From assembly GCA_017395245.1 (NCBI GenBank), contig JAFPVR010000096.1:1-40332 (forward strand): a stretch of DNA of 40,332 nucleotides. The letters are read 5' to 3'. Below the pieces are notes generated by a model that made no database searches, had not been told where the DNA came from, and saw only the letters and a program-made list of their open reading frames with translations. This DNA is from Bacteroidales bacterium. GTDB taxonomy: Bacteria; Bacteroidota; Bacteroidia; Bacteroidales; WCHB1-69. This document shows, piece after piece, positions 31,748-40,332 of this stretch; position 1 is the first letter of the stretch; each line of letters opens with the position of its first letter. The position numbers were made by a program, and so were the translations under genes.

Positions 31748-33592
31748 ATGGCGAAACGATTACACTATCCGCTGTTAATCAATCTGTTGCTGCTTGTTGC
31801 AGGCGGCATACAGACCGCTCGGCTTCGAGTGGCGTCTCGCCGACCGAGGTTGGTGTCCGAGAACACATTGCGTAAAATCCTGAATATCAGCAAGAATTCC
31901 GATTACGGCAAGGAACACCACTTCCGTCAGATATTGGCCGCCCCCAACAGCAACGAATTTTTCTCCCTGTTCCAGCATTTAGTGCCCGCCAACGACTTCG
32001 AAGCCCTGCGCCCGTACGTGGAACGGCACAAGAACGGCGAACGCAACGTGCTGTTCCCGGGCCGCCCGATGATGTACGCCACCACCTCCGGCACCACCGA
32101 CAAACCCAAGTGGGTGCCCATGACCAACAAATACCTGAAAGACGTATACGGCAAGATGTCGCATGTATGGGTATGGAACTTCGTCAAACACAGAAAGTTA
32201 GCATTCGCCGGTCACATCTTCCCCATCGTGGGCAAGGAGTGTGAGGGCTACGCGCCCGACGGCACCCTCTACGGCTCGGTGAGCGGCGTGCTGGTGCGCG
32301 ACCTCCCCTTTATTATCAAACGACGCTACACCGCCCCCGCCTCCGTGATGTCCATCGACGACTACACCGCCCGCAACTACACCCTCATGCGGTTAGCCAT
32401 CCAGCACTGGGACGTCACCCTCTGGGCCACCGCCAACCCCTCCACCATCCTTGAGCTGCAACGCTCTGTGGACGAGCATCTTGACCTGATGATTGACGAC
32501 ATCGAGAAGGGAACGTTGAGTGATCAGTTCGACATCGCGCCAGAAATCCGCGAGGAACTTCGCAGTTACATGCGCCCCAACCCGAAACGCGCCGCCGAAC
32601 TGCGAAAACTCCGCGACGAGCACAACGGGCGCATCCTCCCGAAAGACTACTGGCCCCGCCTCCAGATCCTCAGCACGTGGAAATGCGGCAACACCAAAGT
32701 CTACATGGAGAAATACCTCGACCATTTCAACTTTGAGCAGACTTTCTATCAAGAACTTGGATACATCGCTACCGAGTGCCGTTTCGGATTTGCCTTGGAC
32801 GACACGATTGAATCGGTGATGTTCCCCCACCTGCACTACTATGAGTTCGTGGCCGAGGAGGAACTGGACTCCCCTATCAAGCATTTCCTACAAATAGACC
32901 AGCTGGAACAGGGCAAGCGATACTGCGCCTACGTGACCACCTACGCGGGACTTTTCCGATACAACATGAACGACCTGATCGAGGTGGGCGGAAAATTCGA
33001 GAACACGCCGACCATCCACATGGTGAGCAAGGTGAACGGCATTGTGTCGCTCACCGGTGAGAAGCTCTACGAGCCGCAATTCATCGACGCGGTGCGGCAG
33101 GCCGAAGAGAAAACCGGTCAAAAGACGAAGTTCTTCGTGGGCTTTGCCGATGTGGAGCAGTCGGTCTATCACTTCTATTTCGAGTTCGAGGATCCGGAAA
33201 CTACGCAGTCTGCCGCAGAGGATTTCGGCAAGGTGGTCGATGAACTGCTCTGCCAAATCAACATCGAATACGCTTCCAAGCGGGCCAGTTTCCGATTACA
33301 CGCCCCTGTGACCCACCGCCTTATCGACAACGCCTACGCCCGTTTCAAGGCGGCCTGCCTCGACGAAGGCATGCGCGACGGGCAGTTCAAGTTCAACCAG
33401 CTGATGCAGGACGAAAGCCGCCGCAGCAAGTTCCAGGTGCTGATTCTCGGCGACATTCTCTCGGAGGCGGAAAAATACGCGATGGTGCGCCGCGCCGACC
33501 GTGTGGACCGCCAGCGCGAACGCCTGCAGCGCATGGAAGAACGCCGCCTCGCCCGCCTCCAACGCCGCACCCAACACAACCACACGAAATAA
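31748..33592 (+). CDS. GH3 auxin-responsive-promoter family protein
   Basis: 614 residues from ATG at 31748; a GTG two codons upstream (31742) is an alternative. It has the acyl-adenylate-forming GH3 plan: 'ATTSGTTDKPKWVPMT', the ATP-phosphate loop; 'YGSVSGVL'; 'QELGYIATECRFGFALDD' with the second nucleotide motif; and 'YAGLFRYNMNDLIEVGG' with the hinge aspartate. Plant GH3 enzymes conjugate amino acids to acyl acids. Bacterial members are widespread in Bacteroidota with unknown substrates. The Arg-rich C-terminus (RRADRVDRQRERLQRMEERR) is a charged helical tail. It is convergent with groEL, sharing a terminator hairpin. Confidence 0.9.
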   Translation: MAKRLHYPLLINLLLLVAGGIQTARLRVASRRPRLVSENTLRKILNISKNSDYGKEHHFRQILAAPNSNEFFSLFQHLVPANDFEALRPYVERHKNGERNVLFPGRPMMYATTSGTTDKPKWVPMTNKYLKDVYGKMSHVWVWNFVKHRKLAFAGHIFPIVGKECEGYAPDGTLYGSVSGVLVRDLPFIIKRRYTAPASVMSIDDYTARNYTLMRLAIQHWDVTLWATANPSTILELQRSVDEHLDLMIDDIEKGTLSDQFDIAPEIREELRSYMRPNPKRAAELRKLRDEHNGRILPKDYWPRLQILSTWKCGNTKVYMEKYLDHFNFEQTFYQELGYIATECRFGFALDDTIESVMFPHLHYYEFVAEEELDSPIKHFLQIDQLEQGKRYCAYVTTYAGLFRYNMNDLIEVGGKFENTPTIHMVSKVNGIVSLTGEKLYEPQFIDAVRQAEEKTGQKTKFFVGFADVEQSVYHFYFEFEDPETTQSAAEDFGKVVDELLCQINIEYASKRASFRLHAPVTHRLIDNAYARFKAACLDEGMRDGQFKFNQLMQDESRRSKFQVLILGDILSEAEKYAMVRRADRVDRQRERLQRMEERRLARLQRRTQHNHTK

Positions 33593-33596
33593 AGGC

Positions 33597-33623
33597 AAAA
33601 AAAGGGAGCCCGAGCGGACTCCC
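33597..33623 (-). terminator. Intrinsic terminator of groES-groEL
   Basis: On the minus strand a GGGAG/CTCCC stem with an inner CCG/CGG pair (33604-33623) is followed by seven T. It is read after the heptamer array behind groEL. Confidence 0.85.
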
Positions 33624-33627
33624 TAAA

Positions 33628-35501
<1,874 letters not shown>

Positions 35502-35505
<4 letters not shown>

Positions 35506-35777
35506 TTACAGATCGCGTAGATGTCGCTCTCCTTCATGATGAGGTAGGTCTCTCCGTCGAGTTGGATTTCGGTGCCGGAGTATTTGCCGTAGAGCACGGT
35601 GTCCTTCACCTTGACGGTCATGGGTTCGTCCTTTTTGCCGGGACCGACAGCGATGACGGTGCCTTGTTGGGGTTTTTCTTTGGCGGTGTCGGGGATGATG
35701 ATGCCGCCGGCGGTTTTCTGTTCAGCTTCTGCAGGTTTCACTAAAACTCTGTCTGCTAAAGGTTTGATGCTTTTCAT
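35502..35777 (-). CDS. groES: Co-chaperonin GroES
   Basis: 91 residues. Typical opening '[20 protein letters not shown]', a mobile loop '[19 protein letters not shown]', and closing '[20 protein letters not shown]'. It caps the GroEL ring. It is first gene of the groES-groEL operon. I see no CIRCE element upstream and no clear TAnnTTTG box; a small inverted repeat (35806-35820) lies 29 bp before the start. The final codons are untouched by the heptamer array, which begins at the stop. Confidence 0.97.
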
Positions 35778-35805
35778 ACTGTTTTTTATTTTAAGTTAGA
35801 ATTAT

Positions 35806-35820
35806 CGTCATTTTTTGACG
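35806..35820. promoter_or_regulatory. Inverted repeat upstream of groES
   Basis: CGTCA-TTTTT-TGACG, 29 bp before the groES start. It could be an operator or an mRNA 5' hairpin. It does not match CIRCE. Confidence 0.35.
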
Positions 35821-35846
35821 GCGGTATATGTTGCAAATTCCGTGCC

Positions 35847-35916
35847 AGTTTCAAGACTTGAGACTTTAGACTTAAGACTTTGGACTTGAAACCTGGAACT
35901 TGAAACTTGAAACTTG
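35847..35916. repeat. 7-bp periodic array upstream of groES
   Basis: Ten heptamers in register: AGTTTCA, AGACTTG, AGACTTT, AGACTTA, GGACTTG, AAACCTG, GAACTTG and AAACTTG twice, with one unit used twice. It shares AAGTTTC and AAGTCTT-type words with the array behind groEL. This 266-bp gap (35778-36043) otherwise holds only the palindromes below. Confidence 0.82.
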
Positions 35917-35961
35917 GGGATGGTGACAAAATGGCAGAACGGAAGGCAAGGGCGTTGCCGT

Positions 35962-35989
35962 GTAGAGACGCACGGCCGTGCGTCTCTAC
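35962..35989. repeat. GTAGAGACG palindrome, copy 3
   Basis: Perfect 28-bp palindrome with core ACGGCCGT; its arms GTAGAGACGC and GCGTCTCTAC match copy 1 except at one base. Confidence 0.85.
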
Positions 35990-35999
35990 GGACGGTCAC

Positions 36000-36029
36000 G
36001 TAGAGAGGCACGGCCGTGCCTCTCCATAC
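36000..36029. repeat. GTAGAGAGG palindrome, copy 4 (variant)
   Basis: GTAGAGAGGC and GCCTCTC around the core ACGGCCGT, 10 bp after copy 3. The right arm reads CTCCATAC instead of CTCTAC. Compensating G-C changes in both arms keep the stem. Confidence 0.75.
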
Positions 36030-36043
36030 GACGGTCAGGGTGT

Positions 36044-36721
36044 CTATTTCAACGCCTCGCCAATCGCCTTCAGCACCAACTCCTCCATGATGAAATAGGT
36101 GTCGGGGTTGGGATGACAGCCGTCGGCGCTGAGTTTCGCGGGGAAGCCGCCATGCTCGTCGGCCAGGGCGGAATGGTAATCCACATAGACAATGCCGTTG
36201 GACTCGGCGTAGGCGCGCAGGCGCTCGTTGATTGAGACGATGGTCCGGGCGGCGTCCTTGATTTCGGGGTTCCACACGAAGGAGGCGCACGGCGGGATGG
36301 AGCTGATGAGCGGCACGATACTGTTGGCGCGGGCCAGCTGGCACATGGCCACAATGTTGTCCACCACCCTATCGGGTTCCACCCAATAGGCGTTGTGCGC
36401 CACGTCGTTGGTGCCGGCCATGATGACCACCGCCTTGGGGCGGAGATTGACGACGTCGGCGGTGAAGCGCGCCAGCATCTGGGTCGAGGTCTGCCCGCCG
36501 ATACCCCTGCCGCAATAGCGGTGCCCGCGGAAGAAATCGGGATGGTAGAGGGCCCAGTACTCGGTGATGGAGTTCCCCATGAACACCACCTCGGGGCAGT
36601 CGCCGCTTTGGGCAATGCGCTCATTGTCAGCCCTGAACCGGTTGAACCCGAACCAATCCTCCTGTGAAAACCCGAATATTGTCATAGTGGTGAAAAGGAT
36701 GATGAACGTTGTCTTTCGCAT
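36044..36721 (-). CDS. SGNH/GDSL-family hydrolase, exported
   Basis: 225 residues from ATG at 36721. Signal peptide to about residue 19 ('FGFSQ'). The SGNH blocks are in order: Ser51 in 'VFMGNSITEYW', Gly in 'GRGIGGQTS', Asn105 in 'MAGTNDVA', and Asp200/His203 in 'SADGCHPNPD'. It is a probable esterase, lipase or carbohydrate deacetylase of the periplasm or surface; the substrate is unknown. Its own promoter is 16 bp upstream. Two GTAGAGACG-type palindromes follow its stop. Confidence 0.88.
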   Translation of the reverse strand: MRKTTFIILFTTMTIFGFSQEDWFGFNRFRADNERIAQSGDCPEVVFMGNSITEYWALYHPDFFRGHRYCGRGIGGQTSTQMLARFTADVVNLRPKAVVIMAGTNDVAHNAYWVEPDRVVDNIVAMCQLARANSIVPLISSIPPCASFVWNPEIKDAARTIVSINERLRAYAESNGIVYVDYHSALADEHGGFPAKLSADGCHPNPDTYFIMEELVLKAIGEALK

Positions 36722-36736
36722 AGTGGGAATTTTCGG

Positions 36737-36744
36737 CAAAGATA
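36737..36744 (-). promoter_or_regulatory. TAnnTTTG promoter box (leftward)
   Basis: On the minus strand TATCTTTG followed by CCG, 15 bp before the hydrolase ATG, giving a very short leader. The 190-bp gap up to 36933 holds nothing else that I recognise. Confidence 0.75.
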
Positions 36745-36933
36745 GTGTTTTTTTGGGTTGGTGGCTTTCGTTCAGTGTTTCACCAATTCCAATATCACCT
36801 CTGGTGCAATTGCCATTTCAGTAACAGCACAAAGGCCTGTGCCAATGTCTTTCAGACTTGCCCCAAATTATACACGAATTTATGTGCGGGTTTACGTGCG
36901 GATTTTCATATTCGCGTTTGAGCATGTACTTTT

Positions 36934-37908
36934 CTAAAACCGTTTTTTCCAAGCACCTAAAAATTCACAACCCAAGCCTTCTTCTTTTAAGTTCGGGGTG
37001 GAGAATCGAGACTGTATTTGTTCATCGGATTCATTTCGGAGGAGAACATCAATAACCCTAAGTCCAGGAGGTAATTTTGCCCCAATCTTCCTTCGTCGCC
37101 CTCTGAAGTTTATTGAAATGTATCCTTTGTCTTCTTTTGTACTCCTATATATAAGGAGATCCGTTTTAAAACCTCGAAAATCTGCATCTACTTCACAAAC
37201 ATCATATCCAAATTCGCTCAAATTAAATCGATTTTCCAATAAAGGCTGGACAGATAGTTCTTTGTTGTAAAATGCTTTTTCAAGGATGTCTCTAGCCTTG
37301 TCAAATCTCGGATTTCTTTGATTACTCGAGCCGAATCCTTCTGACAGCACTCGTTCTTCTCTTTTGACAATCCACTTCCGATCTTGTTTATCTTGAGTTA
37401 GAAATCTTCTAAGAACATTTTCATCAAGTTCCCGCCAATTCAAGTCAATTTCGATGCAAAGCAAATTATTGGCTATAATAGTTTCATACTTCCTATTTGT
37501 AACTTTGTGCGAGACTAAAAACTCGATTAAAAGCCGTCTGCCGTCGCTTAATATACCCTCTGCGTCAGGCCTCATCTGTAATGCATTATCCCACTTTTCA
37601 ACTTCGATATTGTTTAGCTTAACAAATCCTGATGGCTTATCTCTATCATCAGTGTCAGGCAACATGATACCACATTGTTCACAGATAATCTGTTTAGCAA
37701 GGAGATGCAAGGCTGATTCGTATGCACCTTCACAATTGTGACCATGAGCATGGGCAAAATGGTGTTCTCTAATTTTACCTCCATTTTTTGCATCAAGAGG
37801 AGATTTGCAATGAGGACAATGGCATTCACATGCAGCACCGAGCTTCACTTCGTCAACATGGACGAGAAGATTGTCCTTATTCAACGCGTATGTTAAGAGT
37901 GCTCCCAT
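36934..37908 (-). CDS. CoiA-like protein (zinc ribbon plus nuclease-like domain)
   Basis: 324 residues. The N-terminus has the CoiA-type zinc ribbon 'CHCPHCKSPL' (Cys31/Cys34) followed by 'KIREHHFAHAHGHNC' and 'ESALHLLAKQII'. The middle has a restriction-endonuclease-like core, 'RPDAEGILSDGRRLLIEFLVSH', with D and E spaced as in PD-(D/E)xK folds. The C-terminal third is unassigned. CoiA proteins were named for competence, but such genes are also frequent in mobile and defence islands. It follows the NERD gene by 33 bp and shares its AT-rich composition, so both probably arrived together. Confidence 0.75.
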   Translation of the reverse strand: MGALLTYALNKDNLLVHVDEVKLGAACECHCPHCKSPLDAKNGGKIREHHFAHAHGHNCEGAYESALHLLAKQIICEQCGIMLPDTDDRDKPSGFVKLNNIEVEKWDNALQMRPDAEGILSDGRRLLIEFLVSHKVTNRKYETIIANNLLCIEIDLNWRELDENVLRRFLTQDKQDRKWIVKREERVLSEGFGSSNQRNPRFDKARDILEKAFYNKELSVQPLLENRFNLSEFGYDVCEVDADFRGFKTDLLIYRSTKEDKGYISINFRGRRRKIGAKLPPGLRVIDVLLRNESDEQIQSRFSTPNLKEEGLGCEFLGAWKKRF

Positions 37909-37941
37909 AGTTGTTTACCTCTTTCACAAAGCCAAAATCTA

Positions 37942-38685
37942 TTACGAAAGTTTATGTGTAAACTTGCACCGAGGATAATTACTGCAGCCATAAAATGGAC
38001 CGTAAGTCCCCTTTCGCAAAACCAATTCTCCACCACATCGGGGACAACGTCCCTTTGCGATAGTTTCCTCCCTTTTAGAAATTTGCTCCCGCACGTGACG
38101 GACGTGTTGTTTCTGATTATCTTTGGAGTCGATATTCGCAGTCAACAAGGTTTCGTAAGCATTCTGTGCTTGTTCTGTGGAGATCAATTTCCGCTGGTAG
38201 GAACAGATTAGCTTTTTGAGTTCATCCCAATAGATTACATTTTCACTATTACGAATATCCAAAGATGCCTGTCTAGAGAAAGTGACAATTGAGATAAACA
38301 CACCAGGAGGAATGTCAGTGAGCACCCGACGAAGTGCACGAATATGACCCTGGTTTTGATGTATCGGATTCCACAAGTCGTATTTATTACCATAAATGTT
38401 CTGCGTCCAATACTCTCTGTTTGCATCCCCATATATCCACCCCCGATAATGTTTCGTTTCGATGACAAAGATACGATATTCAGACACTACCACGTGATCA
38501 ATCTGTGTGGTTTTATTCCCTTGTTTTATTAGCAGATTATTGATCACTCTGTATTCCTCTTCAGGTAATTTCGACAGAATTTTCGCCACACGCATCTTAC
38601 CTGCCTTCCCTTTAGACGGAAGAAACCAGAGCAGACAAACAAAGGCGACAAGCGCAAGTATGAAAATGACGAAATATGTAATCAT
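37942..38685 (-). CDS. NERD-domain protein with topoisomerase-type zinc finger
   Basis: 247 residues. An N-terminal TM anchor (3-22) precedes a NERD (nuclease-related) domain: Asp63 in 'TTQIDHVVVSEYRIFVIETKHYRGWIYG', Glu76 and Lys78 in the E-x-K motif, then 'NPIHQNQGHIRALRRVL'. The C-terminus is a C4 zinc finger of the topoisomerase I kind ('CPRCGGELVLRKG', then 'GCSNYPRCKF'). The catalytic residues are present, so it is a plausible membrane-anchored nuclease. AT-rich codon use. It lies just behind the truncated TOPRIM remnant and the AAA ATPase, on the same strand. Confidence 0.85.
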   Translation of the reverse strand: MITYFVIFILALVAFVCLLWFLPSKGKAGKMRVAKILSKLPEEEYRVINNLLIKQGNKTTQIDHVVVSEYRIFVIETKHYRGWIYGDANREYWTQNIYGNKYDLWNPIHQNQGHIRALRRVLTDIPPGVFISIVTFSRQASLDIRNSENVIYWDELKKLICSYQRKLISTEQAQNAYETLLTANIDSKDNQKQHVRHVREQISKREETIAKGRCPRCGGELVLRKGTYGPFYGCSNYPRCKFTHKLS

Positions 38686-38696
38686 CTACTAATTTC

Positions 38697-38765
38697 TTAG
38701 GTCAACAGAACAATTTCTATCTTGCTCTCAGACACTCCTTCACAAACCAATGCTATTGTTTTCAT
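38697..38765 (-). pseudogene. 23-codon remnant of a probable TOPRIM/RloB-like gene
   Basis: ATG at 38765, 24 bp after the ATPase stop, opens 22 residues: 'MKTIALVCEGVSESKI', then a short divergent tail and TAA. The first 16 residues look like the first strand and glutamate motif (VCEG) of the TOPRIM-type proteins (RloB/DUF4276-like) that usually follow an AAA ATPase of this kind. The rest of the gene is missing and the NERD gene begins 11 bp past the stop. The reading is by eye and the segment is short. Confidence 0.45.
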
Positions 38766-38789
38766 AGTTTCAATCGTTTAGTTTTGTCG

Positions 38790-39803
38790 TTAAAAATTGT
38801 CCGGCAGGCCGCCGATAATACCTTTCACCCATGCTTCCGAAAGGCGCATCGTCATATTCTCTTTCAATACAACCCTATTGGTCATGGTGTAGCCGTCGAT
38901 TGAGCGGCGGACCACATGCAAACGGACATCATCCTCGTATAGATCCATGCCATCAAGTACCGACGCATTGTGCGTCGTGGCGATGATTTGTTTGTTATGT
39001 TTCCGTGCGAGTACAATGAGACGTTTGATCACCTCACGGCAAAGCTTCGGGTTAAACGCTGTGTCGATGTTCTCTATAGCGAAGAAACTCGGGGCTTCGT
39101 CTGAAATGATCAGTGTCAGATAGAACAGCAAATAAAGGAAACCTTCGTTTGTACTGCGCTGGTCGAAAGTGTTGAGGGTTTCGGACAAGTAACTGTCCTT
39201 GAGTTTGAGGTTAAATTCGGAAGACAATTGGCCGGAAGGCACCTGCATGTCATCGAACCAATCAAGAATCTTCAAATTCTCCTTGATTTCGTCAAAGATG
39301 GCGATACCATCGTCACGTTGAGCGAGCGTTTTCAGATAGGGGAAAAGTCCTTCGCCGTGAAGGCCCAAAGGATAGGTCCGGTTGGAGTCATCCGCCTTTC
39401 GCAAGACACTCTCTTCCAGGGAGAAAATGAGAAATTGGCTGATGTCCGGATTTGCGTCTTTATCAAAAACCTGTTCCGCTTCCCAACGCGCGGGTTTTGC
39501 TTCTTTGTTGTATCGAATGTCAAATACCACATCGTTGTCATTCTTGATGTTCACCGTTATCGTGTCGTTTTCCATTCCGTCAAACGCGGGTAACATCAAC
39601 CGGGGAGCGACAATCCGGATTCCGCGATTCGCAAAGTACTCGTAATCCAATTTGTCGGAACTTGCTGCCGCCGCCAAGGCAATGCTTTCCAAGATGTTCG
39701 ACTTGCCACATCCGTTGGCACCAATAAGGAGATTGAACCGGCCAAGAGGCAGGCTCGCATCCACCACGGACTTGTAATTCTTTATGTTAATATCGGTTAT
39801 CAT
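38790..39803 (-). CDS. AAA ATPase, RloA/OLD-like (SMC-type)
   Basis: 337 residues. Walker A 'LIGANGCGKSN' (28-35) after an N-terminal 'INIKNYKSVVDASLPLG' strand pair. The C-terminal part has Walker B 'SFFAIENIDTAFNPKL' and the switch His in 'QIIATTHNASVLDGMD'. This is the AAA_21/SMC-like plan found in OLD nucleases and in two-gene ATPase-TOPRIM defence systems; no TOPRIM domain is fused here. The probable partner survives only as a 23-codon remnant. GC content is closer to the chromosome than that of the NERD and CoiA-like genes. The promoter lies 44 bp upstream. Confidence 0.85.
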   Translation of the reverse strand: MITDINIKNYKSVVDASLPLGRFNLLIGANGCGKSNILESIALAAAASSDKLDYEYFANRGIRIVAPRLMLPAFDGMENDTITVNIKNDNDVVFDIRYNKEAKPARWEAEQVFDKDANPDISQFLIFSLEESVLRKADDSNRTYPLGLHGEGLFPYLKTLAQRDDGIAIFDEIKENLKILDWFDDMQVPSGQLSSEFNLKLKDSYLSETLNTFDQRSTNEGFLYLLFYLTLIISDEAPSFFAIENIDTAFNPKLCREVIKRLIVLARKHNKQIIATTHNASVLDGMDLYEDDVRLHVVRRSIDGYTMTNRVVLKENMTMRLSEAWVKGIIGGLPDNF

Positions 39804-39847
39804 AACCTGATTTTTCTTTCTTGTCAGAAACGATTCAAATCAACCTG

Positions 39848-39855
39848 CAAAAATA
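39848..39855 (-). promoter_or_regulatory. TAnnTTTG promoter box (leftward)
   Basis: On the minus strand TATTTTTG followed by CAGG, 44 bp before the ATPase ATG. It may serve the whole leftward cluster. Confidence 0.7.
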
Positions 39856-39912
39856 AGATTTTCTCTCATACAAGCCCCACTTATTCTTCTTTATCTAACG
39901 ACCCGCGCACCG

Positions 39913-40180
39913 CCATTCCGTTTGGCCGAGAAACGAATGCGTTGACTCGCAAGTGCGGGCAGAGACGGATGAGGCAGGCGGTGACTCGCGAGTGAGGACA
40001 CGCCAAACGGAACCCCAGACTCGCAAGAGAACGCGCTATCGGAACCGCGCTCTGCCGTCACCCCATACACTTGCGAGACGGAGATTCCGTTTGGCCCGCA
40101 AATGTCCGGCTGCTCCGACAATTCGATGTCATCGGCAAGGGCAAGCGTTTTCGATATGGCGTGACGGCCAAACGGAATGG
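39913..40180. repeat. Inverted-repeat cluster without a convincing gene
   Basis: Four copies of the word TTCCGTTTGGC occur in alternating orientation: 39913-39927, 40002-40012 (inverted), 40084-40096 and 40166-40180 (inverted). The outer two are a perfect 15-bp inverted repeat CCATTCCGTTTGGCC/GGCCAAACGGAATGG. Between them a second word, ACTCGCAAG/CTTGCGAG, occurs at 39944, 39982, 40018 and 40068. The region 39856-40332 has only unlikely short ORFs. Confidence 0.7.
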
Positions 40181-40209
40181 AGGTGCGGTGTCCGGTGCAA
40201 AAAACGGTC

Positions 40210-40284
40210 GATATCCACCCACCCAAAACGGGGATATCCGTTCACTTTTTCTGACTCGCTTATCCTAATGGCGCTGCAAAAATA
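40210..40284 (-). promoter_or_regulatory. Leftward promoter box and stem beside the repeat cluster
   Basis: TATTTTTGC on the minus strand (40284-40277) points into the repeat cluster. GATATCC/GGATATC arms (40210-40216 and 40232-40238) follow. No clear CDS lies behind it, so an RNA or an untranslated element is possible. Confidence 0.35.
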
Positions 40285-40332
40285 ATCATTTTTCCTTGTC
40301 CGCGTTTTCTTTGTCCGTTTTTTTCCTCCGCA

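Noticed and set aside
39891-40226. 111-codon leftward frame at the window end
   Set aside because: It starts at TTG, is made mostly of the inverted-repeat words and has no recognisable domain; treated as a repeat cluster, with the promoter box noted.

Overview
The window looks like a chromosomal segment of a Bacteroidota bacterium, most likely order Bacteroidales. Evidence: the TAnnTTTG promoter box (often TATCTTTGCCG) precedes many genes; there is a PorX-type regulator and a type IX secretion (T9SS) sorting domain; and there are Omp28-like lipoproteins, FISUMP domains, a GH3-family protein, pyruvate phosphate dikinase and a fused nucleoside kinase. Most genes are moderately GC-rich. A few stretches (about 2.1-2.5 kb, 6.4-7.1 kb, 12.0-13.2 kb, 36.8-38.8 kb) are visibly AT-richer and look like accessory or exchanged DNA.

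Layout. 1-813: end of an M16 peptidase gene. 930-11338: two parallel modules, each an ECF sigma factor followed by a four-TM protein with a short helical tail and then secreted proteins. Module 1 continues with a small membrane protein, a thioredoxin relic, an AlbA-domain ATPase, a FISUMP lipoprotein and an outer-membrane barrel. Module 2 continues with a SecD-P1-like lipoprotein, a long FISUMP lipoprotein and a thioredoxin-like CxxC protein. The two FISUMP genes are near-identical paralogs. One has lost 918 bp in frame, and both overlap the signal-peptide codons of a downstream gene whose mature product differs between the copies. Between the modules lie a small gene and a convincing unannotated small RNA. 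11584-16503: a T9SS cargo protein with a relic of a second sorting domain, an outer-membrane barrel with two signal-peptide-like segments, and a lipocalin-like lipoprotein. 16579-24214: tRNA-Ser(CGA), porX, a secreted protein with a nitroreductase, then a leftward block (Omp28-like lipoprotein, 2-hydroxyacid dehydrogenase, nucleoside kinase, DUF2520 protein). 24279-36721: malic enzyme, acyl-CoA reductase, an orphan histidine kinase, ppdK, a GH3 protein, groES-groEL and an SGNH hydrolase. 36934-39803: a leftward defence-like cluster (AAA ATPase, a 23-codon remnant of a probable TOPRIM partner, a NERD nuclease, a CoiA-like protein). The last 0.5 kb is a repeat cluster without a convincing gene.

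The main unexplained signal is a set of about eight intergenic arrays with a strict 7-bp period but variable unit sequence. At least five overlap the stop codon of a neighbouring gene, and two of these encode the C-terminal residues of metabolic enzymes. They resemble in form the heptameric short tandem repeats of cyanobacteria. Dispersed GTAGAGACG...CGTCTCTAC palindromes with exchangeable cores form a second repeat family. A recurring theme is retained export signals with exchanged cargo: the FISUMP-linked signal peptide, the T9SS sorting domain with a second relic, and the double signal peptide. All functional calls come from reading translations by eye; no database search was possible.
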